Assembly (NCBI GenBank): GCA_964515405.1
Contig: CAZERD010000006.1
Location: 1 to 51,030 of the forward strand
Direction of reading: 5' to 3'
DNA from: CAZERD01 sp964515405
GTDB lineage: Bacteria > Campylobacterota_A > Desulfurellia > Desulfurellales > CAZERD01
DNA: 51,030 nt
Part shown: one piece after another, positions 17,999 through 26,952 of the stretch
Numbering within the stretch: position 1 is the first letter of the stretch
How the letters are laid out: every line of letters begins with the position of its first letter
Notes under the pieces: generated by a model
Seen by the model: the letters and a program-made list of their open reading frames with translations, nothing else
The model's database searches: none
Told to the model about the DNA's origin: nothing
Made by a program: the position numbers and the translations under genes

Positions 17999-19110
17999 AA
18001 ATATTATTTTGCTTAGACCTCTTCGGCTTCTTTGGAGGTCCCGAAAGAAGAGCCTTCAGGATAGCAAAAGGCTTGAAGCTATACAACAATCACGACGTAA
18101 ACATAATATCAATCATGAAAGCAGATGAAAAAAGCCTCGTCAAAGCTAAGAAAATCGGTATCCAAACTTACAGCGTGACATCCGAGGGCAACAGCGCTCT
18201 CAAATCATACAGAATAGATGTGTTTCTAAAGTTAAGAAAAATGATAAAGAATCTAAATCCGGATGCAGTTTTCACATTTGAATTTCTAGCAGACTACACA
18301 ACAAAATTAGCTCTCTTGAAAACAAGAATACCTATACTAACTTTCATAGGAAGCACAGAATGGAAATGGGAGAGAAAGCTCCACAGGAAACTTGCAATAA
18401 AAAAACTATCAGAGAAAAGCAAAATATACATGGTAAACTCACAGCAAGTTAAACACCACCTAATAAGGGTTCTACCCAAAGTGAAGAACAAAATATCCAT
18501 TCTGCACAACCCAATAGATACAGAATACTTCAAACCACTCTCCCAAAATATTAGAAACTCAACGAGAAAAAAGTATGGCATACCAGTAGAAGCGTTTGTT
18601 GTAGGATCCGTGGTAAGATTCTATAACCCAAAGGGAGCAGATGTATTGGTGGAAGCGTTTTTCAAAAGCAAATTAAATGCGATACTTGTACTAATAGGAG
18701 ACGGAAACCTCAAAGAAAAACTCATTGAAATGGTGAATCGCTATGGAATAACAAACAGGGTAAAATTCCTCGGGGCTTTAGAAGCAACACCAGAGATATA
18801 CTCTATGTTTGATGTCTGTGTTGTTCCCTCCCAGAAAGGAGGATTTGATAACGTGGTCGTTGAATCAATGGCCTGTGGCATACCAACCATTGCCACCTAC
18901 GCCACCGGCATCCTAGAAGTAGCAGACCGTACCTCTGTAACAGTATGTGGTACGAACCCAGATGACATATCAACCGCTTTAACAACAGTATGTTCAGACG
19001 AACGATCACTGGAAAATACAGGAAGAAACGGTAGACTTATAGTAGAGAACAAACTTACACTAAGAAAAACTGTTAAAAAGCTGGAGGAAATATTAAATGC
19101 CCTGTGTTAG
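17995..19110 (+). CDS. Glycosyltransferase family 4 (GT-B)
   Basis: A 371-residue retaining glycosyltransferase of GT-B fold. The N-terminal domain opens 'ILFCLDLFGFFGGPERRAFRIAKGL'; the C-terminal domain has 'ILHNPIDTEYFKP', 'VGSVVRFYNPKGADVLVEAF' and the nucleotide-sugar site 'GGFDNVVVESMACGIPTIAT' near residue 282. The first glutamate of the usual E-x7-E motif is replaced by glycine (GGF rather than EGF). The donor and acceptor cannot be told from sequence. Together with the deacetylase and the truncated GT2 remnant it forms a small surface-polysaccharide group inside an otherwise housekeeping run. Confidence 0.92.
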   Translation: MKILFCLDLFGFFGGPERRAFRIAKGLKLYNNHDVNIISIMKADEKSLVKAKKIGIQTYSVTSEGNSALKSYRIDVFLKLRKMIKNLNPDAVFTFEFLADYTTKLALLKTRIPILTFIGSTEWKWERKLHRKLAIKKLSEKSKIYMVNSQQVKHHLIRVLPKVKNKISILHNPIDTEYFKPLSQNIRNSTRKKYGIPVEAFVVGSVVRFYNPKGADVLVEAFFKSKLNAILVLIGDGNLKEKLIEMVNRYGITNRVKFLGALEATPEIYSMFDVCVVPSQKGGFDNVVVESMACGIPTIATYATGILEVADRTSVTVCGTNPDDISTALTTVCSDERSLENTGRNGRLIVENKLTLRKTVKKLEEILNALC

Positions 19111-19276
19111 CGTCATCATACCGATATACAACAGCAACCATTTACTAAGCAAGACAACAGAAAGCACTTTAGACCAAACATACAAAGAAAGAGAAATATC
19201 CGGACCTTATCCTCTGATCTTACTCCTTGACGGCTCCATGATAAGAAAACTAAAATATTCAATAAAAGGAGGATAA
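19097..19276 (+). pseudogene. Truncated glycosyltransferase family 2 remnant
   Basis: An ATG at 19097 with GGAGGAAAT 10 bases upstream opens a 59-codon frame. Its first 33 residues read like the N-terminus of a GT2 enzyme ('VSVIIPIYNSN', then 'TESTLDQTYKEREI'). The conserved 'IVVDDGSTD' that should follow is not in place; only a displaced 'LLLDGS' at about residues 42-47 appears before the stop at 19274. The remaining 200 or more residues of a GT2 enzyme are missing, and the macrodomain gene follows at 19282. The frame overlaps the GT4 gene by 14 bases. It looks like the stub of a deleted sugar transferase gene whose good translation start has survived. Confidence 0.7.
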
Positions 19277-19281
19277 AAAAT

Positions 19282-19821
19282 ATGAAACTCCTTAAGGAAA
19301 GCATAATAAACGGAACAAAACTCAAAGTGATCCAGGGAGATATAACTGAGGAAGATACCGATGCCATAGTAAACGCAGCTAACTCATACCTAAAACATGG
19401 TGGAGGAGTCGCCGGTGCTATAGTCAAAAAGGGAGGCAAAATCATACAAGAGGAAAGCAACAAAATAGGACATGTACCCGTTGGAGAAGCTGCTGTAACT
19501 GGTGCAGGGAAACTCAAGTCACAATACGTTATACACGCTGTAGGGCCAGTATGGGGAGAAGGTGATGAGGAAAACAAGTTGAGAAAAACAGTAACAAACG
19601 CTCTGAAAAGAGCCGAAGAACTGAAACTCAGCTCAATATCCATACCAGCTATAAGCTCTGGCATATTTGGATTTCCAAAGGAAAGAGCAACAAAAGTTAT
19701 CACTGAAGCAACCCTCAATTTCCTTAGACACTCCGAATACCTGAAAGAAATCCACTTCTGCAACATAGATGAGCTAACCAGCAGACTGTTCGTCAGAACT
19801 CTGAGAGAAATGGGGCTGTGA
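19282..19821 (+). CDS. Macrodomain protein, ADP-ribose or O-acetyl-ADP-ribose hydrolase
   Basis: A 179-residue single macrodomain of the MacroD/YmdB type. The ligand-binding signatures are intact: 'GDITEEDTDAIVNAANSYLKHGGGVAGAI' spans about residues 19-47 and 'IPAISSGIFGFP' about 121-132. Such proteins bind ADP-ribose, hydrolyse O-acetyl-ADP-ribose, or remove ADP-ribose from acidic residues. AAAGGAGG lies 9-16 bases before the ATG. The next gene, NAD kinase, overlaps its stop by four bases, so a protein handling NAD breakdown products is translationally coupled to one that phosphorylates NAD. Confidence 0.95.
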   Translation: MKLLKESIINGTKLKVIQGDITEEDTDAIVNAANSYLKHGGGVAGAIVKKGGKIIQEESNKIGHVPVGEAAVTGAGKLKSQYVIHAVGPVWGEGDEENKLRKTVTNALKRAEELKLSSISIPAISSGIFGFPKERATKVITEATLNFLRHSEYLKEIHFCNIDELTSRLFVRTLREMGL

Positions 19822-20723
19822 TGTTCAATAGAGTGGGAATAATAGCTAAAACAAAAGTAGAAAACATAGGGAAAATAGTCCTAAAACTACATAAATACCT
19901 ATCCAAGCTTGGGATCAAAGTAGTGCTCGGAAATGAAATAGCAACCGCGGTTAACAAGCCAGGCACAAAAAGAGAGGATATACCACAGAAAGTTGACCTT
20001 GTCATAGTACTGGGCGGAGATGGAACTTTTATCTCCGCAGCAAGGGCCATAAGTGAATCTGAGAGCGATATACCCATACTGGGCGTCAATTTAGGGAGAA
20101 TGGGTTTTCTCACCGAGGTTCCGCTGCAAGGAATGAACGAGGCCTTAAGTAACGTATTTGAGAAGGGGCACTTTATAATAGAAAAACGAATGATGATAGA
20201 CGTTACACTGACAAGGCCAAACAATAAAACCATAAAGAAAACCGTGTTCAATGATGCTGTTATCAACAAAGGAGCCCTTGCAAGGATAATAAGCGTCAAA
20301 ACATCACTCATATCCGGAACGAAAATGGTGTATATAGCAACATATCACGCGGACGGTTTAATAGTCTCAACACCCTCAGGCTCAACTGCCTACAACCTGG
20401 CAGCAGGAGGACCTATTGTGTTCCCCACATTGGATTCTTTTATATTGACACCCATATGTCCACACACCCTATCAAACCGCCCAATAGTAATACCACATAA
20501 CAGTAAATTAATGATTGAATTTAACGAAAAAATAGAGGACGTCTTTCTAACTTTGGATGGGCAAATGGGATTCTCGCTAAAACAAAAGGATAAGATACTC
20601 CTTGAAAAATCATCAAAAAGTCTCAAACTAATAGCTTTTAAGGAAAAAAACTACTTCGAAATACTCCGTACAAAATTAGGATGGGAAGAAAGAAAAGTTA
20701 GATACATAACTGATGATAAATAG
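19818..20723 (+). CDS. nadK: NAD kinase
   Basis: Phosphorylates NAD to NADP in the cytoplasm. The 301 residues contain the GGDGT motif ('VIVLGGDGTFISAAR', about residue 66), 'GVNLGRMGFLTE' and the glycine-rich 'STPSGSTAYNLAAGGPI' that define the family. Either the GTG at 19818 or the adjacent ATG at 19821 may start it. It overlaps both the macrodomain gene and recN (11 bases). nadK next to recN is a common bacterial arrangement. Confidence 0.97.
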   Translation: MMFNRVGIIAKTKVENIGKIVLKLHKYLSKLGIKVVLGNEIATAVNKPGTKREDIPQKVDLVIVLGGDGTFISAARAISESESDIPILGVNLGRMGFLTEVPLQGMNEALSNVFEKGHFIIEKRMMIDVTLTRPNNKTIKKTVFNDAVINKGALARIISVKTSLISGTKMVYIATYHADGLIVSTPSGSTAYNLAAGGPIVFPTLDSFILTPICPHTLSNRPIVIPHNSKLMIEFNEKIEDVFLTLDGQMGFSLKQKDKILLEKSSKSLKLIAFKEKNYFEILRTKLGWEERKVRYITDDK

Positions 20724-22251
20724 ATTAATCATAAGTAATTTTCTAACTATAGAACACACAGACATTGAACTAACAAATATCAACATAATAATAGGTGAGT
20801 CCGGAGCGGGAAAGTCTATCATACTGAAAGCAGTGGAAAATTTATTCTCCACGAAGCCAGATACATCAGTAATAGGGAAATTCTCCAACAGAGCATACGT
20901 AAAAACCATCTGGAAGCTAACAGAATCTCAGAGGCAATTACTCTCAAGATTCGGGGTACAGGACGAAGAAATAGTCATAGAAAAACACTTCTTCAAAGGC
21001 AGAACCAGAAGTTTCATCAATCATGAGCCCATAAGCACAAGAGCGCTATCCGAACTAAAAGACACGTTAATATCAACTATATCCCAAAACTACGGGCTGG
21101 AGGCTTTTTCATCAAACCATATCATTGGAATGCTGGACAAATTTGTCGACAAAACGCTCAAAGAAGAGTTCCGCAGAGCATTCAAGGAACTGACAAAAAC
21201 AAAACATAGAGAACAGGAACTTCAGTCAACACTAAAATCCATAAAGGACACGCATCCAGAAGTGCTACTTGAGGCAATAGAAAAGGTTAATCCCCAGAGC
21301 GGTGAATACGAAGAACTGCTCAATAAACTGAGGACAGCAAAAAAACTAAGTACAATAAGAGAAAGAATACTCGATTTGATAAACATTATGTACGAAGGTG
21401 ATCACACACTACAGCAGCTTTTAAGCAGCGCTTTAGCTCACCTGGAGAAGATTGTAGAAATGAATTCTCAATTGACAGAACTACTTTCTTTTCTCCACAA
21501 GGCAAACCTAATACTATCAGAGTACAGAGACGAAATTTACAAACTTTCAGAGGAGACAATAAACTCAGAGATAGACTCCATAGAATCCCGGTTATTTGAA
21601 CTTGAATCACTTCAAAGGAAGTTCTCAAAACCCGTGGATGCAATAGTGAAAGAAAAAGACCAACTCCACAAAAACCTCCAAAAAATAGAAGAGCTTGAAT
21701 CAGAGATAGAGTGGGTACAAGCAAGGATTAAAAAAACAAAAGCTGAGGTAGAAGAAATAGCTATACACCTAAGCCAACAAAGAAAACATGTGGCGAAAAA
21801 AATAGAAACAATGCTGAAGGAATACACATCAATCATGATGATGCCTCATAGCACCGTTGAATTCCTATTTGAGAGAAGCAACTTGAATTCAACCGGTATG
21901 GATAATGTAGACATACTGTTCTCCGCAAACCCAGATTTCCCACCCAGAGATATAAATAAGATAGCAAGTGGAGGAGAAAAGGCAAGATTCATACTTGCGC
22001 TAATAGGAGTTATGCTCAAGTACGGAAAAATGTCACCCACTGTAGTCCTTGACGAAATAGACTCTGGCGTAAGCGGAAAGGTGTTAGAGGGCATGATGAA
22101 AGTAATAAAAGAAATATCACAATCATCTCAACTAATACTGATAACACACAATAAAGATGTTATACCAATAGGCGATACTATCATTGAAGTAACCAAGATA
22201 TTCAGCGATAAAACACGAAGCATAATAACAGCAAGGAGAACAAAACAATGA
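20713..22251 (+). CDS. recN: DNA repair ATPase RecN
   Basis: An SMC-like ATPase used in double-strand break repair. Walker A GESGAGKS is at residues 33-40 and 'LTIEHTDIELTNINIIIGESG' marks the RecN N-terminus. A long central coiled-coil section covers about 150-380; the signature ASGGEKAR and Walker B TVVLDEIDSGVSG lie near 416 and 445. At 512 residues it is somewhat shorter than the usual 550, mainly at the C-terminal end, where the family's 'ITHLPQVA' reads ITHNKDVI. The adjacent nadK supports RecN rather than another SMC-like protein. Confidence 0.92.
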   Translation: MINRLIISNFLTIEHTDIELTNINIIIGESGAGKSIILKAVENLFSTKPDTSVIGKFSNRAYVKTIWKLTESQRQLLSRFGVQDEEIVIEKHFFKGRTRSFINHEPISTRALSELKDTLISTISQNYGLEAFSSNHIIGMLDKFVDKTLKEEFRRAFKELTKTKHREQELQSTLKSIKDTHPEVLLEAIEKVNPQSGEYEELLNKLRTAKKLSTIRERILDLINIMYEGDHTLQQLLSSALAHLEKIVEMNSQLTELLSFLHKANLILSEYRDEIYKLSEETINSEIDSIESRLFELESLQRKFSKPVDAIVKEKDQLHKNLQKIEELESEIEWVQARIKKTKAEVEEIAIHLSQQRKHVAKKIETMLKEYTSIMMMPHSTVEFLFERSNLNSTGMDNVDILFSANPDFPPRDINKIASGGEKARFILALIGVMLKYGKMSPTVVLDEIDSGVSGKVLEGMMKVIKEISQSSQLILITHNKDVIPIGDTIIEVTKIFSDKTRSIITARRTKQ

Positions 22252-23294
22252 ATCCTCCTTCAATAGTTGTAACAGGTGGGGGTACAGGTGGCCATCTATT
22301 CTCAGCTTTAAGTTTCCTGAAATTCGCTGAAAATATAGGATTCAAATGCACATTTATAGGCTCAAAATTCGGCATTGAAAGAAAAACACTACCCAATTCA
22401 GGCGCTAACTACATACTCTTGAACACAAGGGGCTTTGCGGGTAAAGACATAACAACAAAGACTATTTCATCAATAGGTGTTATGAAGGAAACAATCCACT
22501 CAATGAAATTACTGAAATCCATAAAACCACTAGCAGTAATAGGATTCGGAGGATATACAACAATACCCGTACTCGTGGCAGCCCGGATATTAAAACTGAA
22601 AACTGCTATAGTAGAACAAAACTCTATACCCGGTAAAGCAAACAGAGTCCTATCAAGGCTTGTAAACCATGTATTTGTAAATTTTAGCGAGACATCCAAA
22701 TATTTCAACAATAGTATAACTGTTGGCAACCCAATGAGATTCAAAACCAAACCCAAAATAAAGGAATGGAAAACCGGGCCCCTAACCATTGGAGTAGTTG
22801 GAGGCAGTAGAGGAGCAAGGCGCATAAACCATGCCCTTATGGAGTTTGCAGAGGTGACGAAACTGAACATAACCGTGATTCATCAAACAGGCGAGGAAGA
22901 CTTCTTAAAGGTAATGTCCCATTACAAAAGATACAAACCGTCATGGAGGGCTTTACCATTTATAGAGGACATGCCATCATTTTACAAAAATCTACACCTA
23001 ATAATCTCTAGATCCGGAGCTGGAAGTCTGTCAGAAATAGCCTGCTTCTCTATTCCATCTGTACTTGTGCCTTATCCCTATGCCATTTACAACCACCAGG
23101 CGAAAAACGCCAACATATTTAAAATGGCCGGAGCTTCTATAGTTATTTCCGACAAAGATTTAAGTGGAAAAAAATTAGAAAGTATTGTATCATCACTTAC
23201 GCCTGGGCAATTGAAAGAAATGTCTAAAAGAACAGGCCGGCTGTGCAAGAACAATGCATGCGAAAGAATAATGGAAGTCCTCCTCAGTGTATAG
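22248..23294 (+). CDS. murG: UDP-GlcNAc:lipid I N-acetylglucosaminyltransferase MurG
   Basis: Forms lipid II from lipid I at the inner face of the cytoplasmic membrane. The 348 residues include GGGTGGH (10-16), 'IGFGGYTTIPVLVAA', 'NSIPGKANRVLSR' and the donor-binding 'SRSGAGSLSEIACFSIPSVLVPYP'. It overlaps recN by four bases. murG is normally found in the dcw cluster between ftsW and murC; here it has been separated from that cluster, which lies on the opposite strand about 25 kb away. Confidence 0.97.
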   Translation: MNPPSIVVTGGGTGGHLFSALSFLKFAENIGFKCTFIGSKFGIERKTLPNSGANYILLNTRGFAGKDITTKTISSIGVMKETIHSMKLLKSIKPLAVIGFGGYTTIPVLVAARILKLKTAIVEQNSIPGKANRVLSRLVNHVFVNFSETSKYFNNSITVGNPMRFKTKPKIKEWKTGPLTIGVVGGSRGARRINHALMEFAEVTKLNITVIHQTGEEDFLKVMSHYKRYKPSWRALPFIEDMPSFYKNLHLIISRSGAGSLSEIACFSIPSVLVPYPYAIYNHQAKNANIFKMAGASIVISDKDLSGKKLESIVSSLTPGQLKEMSKRTGRLCKNNACERIMEVLLSV

Positions 23295-23305
23295 GATGTG
23301 ATGGA

Positions 23306-24052
23306 ATGAAAATAATCGCAGTTGCCAATCAAAAAGGTGGGGTTGGCAAAACAACCACCACAATAAATCTTGGAGCATCACTGGCTGTCTATGGAAAGAA
23401 AGTCTTGATAGTGGATATGGATCCACAAGCCAATTCCACCAGAGGTCTGGGCATCCAAGTGGATACCTGTATTTACCATGCACTCATAGGAAGCAGAACC
23501 CTAGAATCCATTGTTCAGGCAACAGCCACGGATAACCTTTATATAGCACCTTCCAATATATCTCTTATAGGATTCGAGTACGAAATACAGTCCCAAAAGG
23601 ATAAAGAATTCGTACTTAAAAAAATTCTCAAAAACGTAAGAGGCTATGACTATGTAATTATAGACTCCCCACCATCCCTTGGACTCCTAACAATAAATGG
23701 GCTAGTTGCAGCCCACTCAGCCCTTATACCCGTCCAGTGCGAATATTTCGCTATAGAAGGACTCGCTCAACTATTGCATACCATAAACCTCGTCAAAAAA
23801 ACCTTCAATCCTTTCTTAAAAATAAGTGGAATTCTTCTCACCATGCACGACAAAAGGAACAACATATCAAAGCAAATAGAAATGGAGGTTAAAAAACACT
23901 TCCCTCAATATGTATTCAATACAATAATACCCAGGAATGTGCGTCTTGCAGAGGCCCCAAGCTTTGGAAGACCTATACTCATGTATGACATAAAATCAAT
24001 AGGCAGTCAAAGCTATATGTCCCTTGCAAAAGAGGTCCTAAAGTATGGCTAA
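23306..24052 (+). CDS. parA: Chromosome partitioning ATPase ParA (Soj)
   Basis: A 248-residue ParA with the deviant Walker A KGGVGKTT at residues 10-17, 'DMDPQANSTRGLG' and 'VIIDSPPSLGLLTINGL'. It cycles between ATP-dimers on the nucleoid to segregate ParB-parS complexes. The frame is open further upstream into murG, but the ATG at 23306 gives the normal N-terminus 'MKIIAVANQKGG'. It overlaps parB by eight bases. The pair is not next to gidA/rsmG or an evident origin. Confidence 0.96.
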   Translation: MKIIAVANQKGGVGKTTTTINLGASLAVYGKKVLIVDMDPQANSTRGLGIQVDTCIYHALIGSRTLESIVQATATDNLYIAPSNISLIGFEYEIQSQKDKEFVLKKILKNVRGYDYVIIDSPPSLGLLTINGLVAAHSALIPVQCEYFAIEGLAQLLHTINLVKKTFNPFLKISGILLTMHDKRNNISKQIEMEVKKHFPQYVFNTIIPRNVRLAEAPSFGRPILMYDIKSIGSQSYMSLAKEVLKYG

Positions 24053-24848
24053 AAACAGATTGGGAAGAGGGCTATCAGCTATATTCGGAGACACAGTCAT
24101 AGATAATAACGAGATTGTCAACATACCTGTTGACTCTATACTCCCCAACCCCCACCAACCAAGAACAAACTTTAGCGAAGACGAACTAAGAGAACTTGCA
24201 AACTCCATAAAGGAAAAAGGGGTATTGCAACCAATAATAGTAAGACGCACAGGAGAAGAAGAGTTTGAAATAGTGGCAGGAGAAAGAAGAGTAAGAGCAT
24301 CAAAGCTTGCTGGACTCTCCACTATCCCAGCAATAATAAAAGAGATAAAGGATGAAGAGTCTTTTGAGATAGCACTTATAGAGAATATACACAGAAGCAA
24401 TCTCAATCCAGTTGAAGAGGCCATGGCATACAAAACACTCATGGAAAAATTCGGATATACCCAAGAAAAACTCGCAGAAAAAATAGGAAAAGACAGAACC
24501 ACCGTATCCAACACACTCAGGTTACTATCCCTCCCTCATCAAGTTATAACCATGCTGAAAAACGGGGATATTACAGCAGGACACGCCAGGGCACTATTAT
24601 CCCTCAAAGACGAAGAGAAAGCCCTAGAGATGGCAAAAGAAATAAAAAGAAAGAAGCTAAGTGTAAGGGAAACCGAAAAAGTAATATATACTCTGCAAAA
24701 CGAGACAGTAAAACACTACGAAAAGCAGTTATCCGAACTGCTCAACATGAGAGTCAAGATCAACTTCAAGCACAACAAGGGCAGGGTAGAAATACACTTC
24801 ACTTCAGAAGAAGAATTGAGGAAACTCCTCAGGACATTCTCCAGATGA
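24045..24848 (+). CDS. parB: Chromosome partitioning protein ParB (Spo0J)
   Basis: A 267-residue CTP-dependent DNA clamp that loads at parS. It has the standard start 'NRLGRGLSAIFGD', the ParB/Srx domain with 'HQPRTNFSEDELRELANSI' and the CTP-binding 'VAGERRVRASKLAGL' (about residue 78). An HTH region with 'GYTQEKLAEKIGKDRTTVSNTLRLLSLP' follows (138-165), then a C-terminal dimerisation tail. It follows parA with an eight-base overlap and overlaps the permease gene by four bases. No convincing parS was seen in this window. Confidence 0.96.
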   Translation: MAKNRLGRGLSAIFGDTVIDNNEIVNIPVDSILPNPHQPRTNFSEDELRELANSIKEKGVLQPIIVRRTGEEEFEIVAGERRVRASKLAGLSTIPAIIKEIKDEESFEIALIENIHRSNLNPVEEAMAYKTLMEKFGYTQEKLAEKIGKDRTTVSNTLRLLSLPHQVITMLKNGDITAGHARALLSLKDEEKALEMAKEIKRKKLSVRETEKVIYTLQNETVKHYEKQLSELLNMRVKINFKHNKGRVEIHFTSEEELRKLLRTFSR

Positions 24849-26512
24849 AAAGACTAATACTTTTAATCCTAATATTTGTACCTATCGCAGAGGTGCACTC
24901 CTTTGGGTTTTCCTTTAGAGCAAGCGGTGCAATAAAAGATCCACACGGCAAGCCAATAGACAGTGTAAAGGTAAGCATACTCGTAAACGGAAAGGTTCAA
25001 AAAAGCGTGCTCACCTCTCCAAAGGGGGATTACATTGTAACCATCTCCCTGCCACCATCAATCCGCATCAACAACATAGAAATGGAATTCTCAAAAAATA
25101 CGTATAAAACCATCAAAACCACCTTAAATGAACATTCCCTCTATTATGATCCTGAAAACAATACATACGACTATTACGAAAACATCACACTAATTAGAAC
25201 TATAACGCCCGCCTTCTGGATAGCAACGGTGATACTTGTATCAATCTTCGTTCTCATTTCCTTGGACATATTCCACAGAACACTCGCTGCTACACTCGGT
25301 GCAAGCTTATTGTTATTCATTTCTTACACAATAGGAAAATTTTACCCCGGTTACTTTGTAATTTCATTCAAGGAAGCAATGAGAGCCATTGACTTCAATG
25401 TTATATTCCTCCTGATGGGCATGATGATAATTGTGGGTGTGATGAAAAAAACAGGCATATTCCAGTGGTTAGCGTACAAGTCCTACCAGATATCCCGTGG
25501 CAATGTCATGATACTGAGTACAGTGCTGATGTTTGTAACAGCAGTAGTAAGTATGTTCCTTGACAATGTAACAACAATGCTCCTGCTTGTACCTGTCACA
25601 ATAGAAATATCCCTAATTCTAAACATCGACCCATTTAGCCTTCTCCTACCCGAAGTAATAGCATCAAATATAGGTGGTACAGCAACGCTCATAGGAGATC
25701 CACCAAACATAATGATAGGTTCATATGCAAATCTCACATTCAATCAGTTCATTATCAATCTCACACCTGTTATATTTATCATCATGATAGCCCAAATCAC
25801 TATTGTAAAGCTTTTCTATGGCAAAGAGTATAAAAAAGGCAAGGTAAACAATATCCAAGAAACTATCAACAAACTAAGAATGGAGTACAGGATAACTGAT
25901 GCCAAACTCCTGAGGTATTCTCTGTTCATCCTGTCCTTTGTGATAATGCTTTTTGTGTTGCACGGCTTCTTCGAGATGGAGCCCTCTGTAGCCGCATTAA
26001 TAGGGGCATCGCTTCTACTTGTTATAAGCGGAAGCGACGTGGTGGAAATCATAGAAAAGGAAATAGAATGGCCAACCCTCGTATTCTTCATGATGCTTTT
26101 CATTATCGTAGGAGCAGCAGAAGAAACCGGGATGATAAGCATGATAGCAACAGCCGTTAAAGACTTCTCTGGAAACAGCCTCACCCTTGCAGTTATACTG
26201 ATAATCTGGATAAGTGCGATAGCCAGCGCCTTTGTAGATAACATACCGTTTACAGCAACAATGCTCCCGGTGGTGGGTTACATGACCCAGGTAATCCCAC
26301 ACTCTGGTAACAAGCTGTGGTGGGCTCTGGCTTTGGGTGCATGCCTCGGTGGCAACGGAACACTCATTGGAGCAAGCGCAAACGTTGTTACAGCAGGTCT
26401 ATCGGAAAAAGCAGGGTTTCCCATATCATTCAACGATTTCTTGAAATTCGGAGGAGTCTCCATGATTGTATCCGTAACCATATCAATGATATGGCTCTTG
26501 GTGGGTGGATAA
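24845..26512 (+). CDS. NhaD/ArsB-type ion permease with N-terminal extracytoplasmic domain
   Basis: A 555-residue protein in two parts. Residues 1-19 look like a signal peptide, and residues 25-115 resemble a carboxypeptidase-regulatory or Ig-like beta module ('ASGAIKDPHGKPIDSVKVSI', 'SPKGDYIVTISLP'). From about 120 on it is an ion-transporter-superfamily permease with about twelve helices. This part carries duplicated signature blocks 'DNVTTMLLLVPVT', 'GGTATLIGDPPNIMIG' and 'DNIPFTATMLPVVG', 'GGNGTLIGASANVV', as in NhaD Na+/H+ antiporters and ArsB. The ion is undetermined; NhaD-like Na+/H+ exchange is the best guess. It is translationally coupled (TAATG) to the Usp-like gene. Confidence 0.85.
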   Translation: MKRLILLILIFVPIAEVHSFGFSFRASGAIKDPHGKPIDSVKVSILVNGKVQKSVLTSPKGDYIVTISLPPSIRINNIEMEFSKNTYKTIKTTLNEHSLYYDPENNTYDYYENITLIRTITPAFWIATVILVSIFVLISLDIFHRTLAATLGASLLLFISYTIGKFYPGYFVISFKEAMRAIDFNVIFLLMGMMIIVGVMKKTGIFQWLAYKSYQISRGNVMILSTVLMFVTAVVSMFLDNVTTMLLLVPVTIEISLILNIDPFSLLLPEVIASNIGGTATLIGDPPNIMIGSYANLTFNQFIINLTPVIFIIMIAQITIVKLFYGKEYKKGKVNNIQETINKLRMEYRITDAKLLRYSLFILSFVIMLFVLHGFFEMEPSVAALIGASLLLVISGSDVVEIIEKEIEWPTLVFFMMLFIIVGAAEETGMISMIATAVKDFSGNSLTLAVILIIWISAIASAFVDNIPFTATMLPVVGYMTQVIPHSGNKLWWALALGACLGGNGTLIGASANVVTAGLSEKAGFPISFNDFLKFGGVSMIVSVTISMIWLLVGG

Positions 26513-26952
26513 TGAAGTGCACAGCGCTTGTTGTTGTAACAGAACCCAAAGACATACACACCATGGTGGAAACCATCTCTGAGTTTGTAAAACCCAACAG
26601 ATGTACCAACGTAACCCTGGTCTACGTGGTTGACCTATCCTTCCTAAACAGGTTTATGACCTACGTGAAAGTAGGAGAGGAAACAAAGAGGGAATTCGCA
26701 TCCATAGGTGAAATCATACTCACAAGAGCAGAAGAAGAGCTTAAAAAGGTGCTACCGAAACATACAAAAATAGAAAAACTCATATTCCAGGGGGATTTCA
26801 TGGAAACTGTGCTCGCATACGTAGAAAAAGAGGAACCCAAAGCTATGTTTATATCTCCGGACAAGCTAGAGATCATAAAAGAGATGATAAAAGAACTCAG
26901 TGAGAGCGGAAAACCATACGACACCGTGCTCAATTTATGCAAGAGTAATTGA
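26512..26952 (+). CDS. Usp-like small cytoplasmic protein
   Basis: A 146-residue protein with a universal-stress-protein-like alternation: an opening strand 'ALVVVTEPKDIH', then 'VTLVYVVDLSFLNRF', a helix-rich middle, 'IEKLIFQGDFMETVLAYVEKEEPKAMFIS' and a final helix. The G-x2-G-x9-G nucleotide motif of ATP-binding Usp is not evident. Its ATG overlaps the stop of the permease (TAATG), so the two are coupled. Usp domains often accompany or extend transporters, which suggests a regulatory partner of the permease; this is inference. Confidence 0.7.
   Translation: MKCTALVVVTEPKDIHTMVETISEFVKPNRCTNVTLVYVVDLSFLNRFMTYVKVGEETKREFASIGEIILTRAEEELKKVLPKHTKIEKLIFQGDFMETVLAYVEKEEPKAMFISPDKLEIIKEMIKELSESGKPYDTVLNLCKSN

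Noticed and set aside
23243..23305. Upstream extension of parA into murG
   Set aside because: The extra 21 residues are unlike any ParA start, and the ATG at 23306 gives the canonical N-terminus.
22200..24900. Replication origin near parAB
   Set aside because: No intergenic space, no cluster of DnaA-box-like TTATCCACA sites, and no dnaA, dnaN or gidA neighbours were seen.
26317..26511. Upstream extension of the Usp-like frame through the end of the permease gene
   Set aside because: The sequence is strongly coding in the permease frame, and TAATG at 26510-26514 is a typical coupled start.
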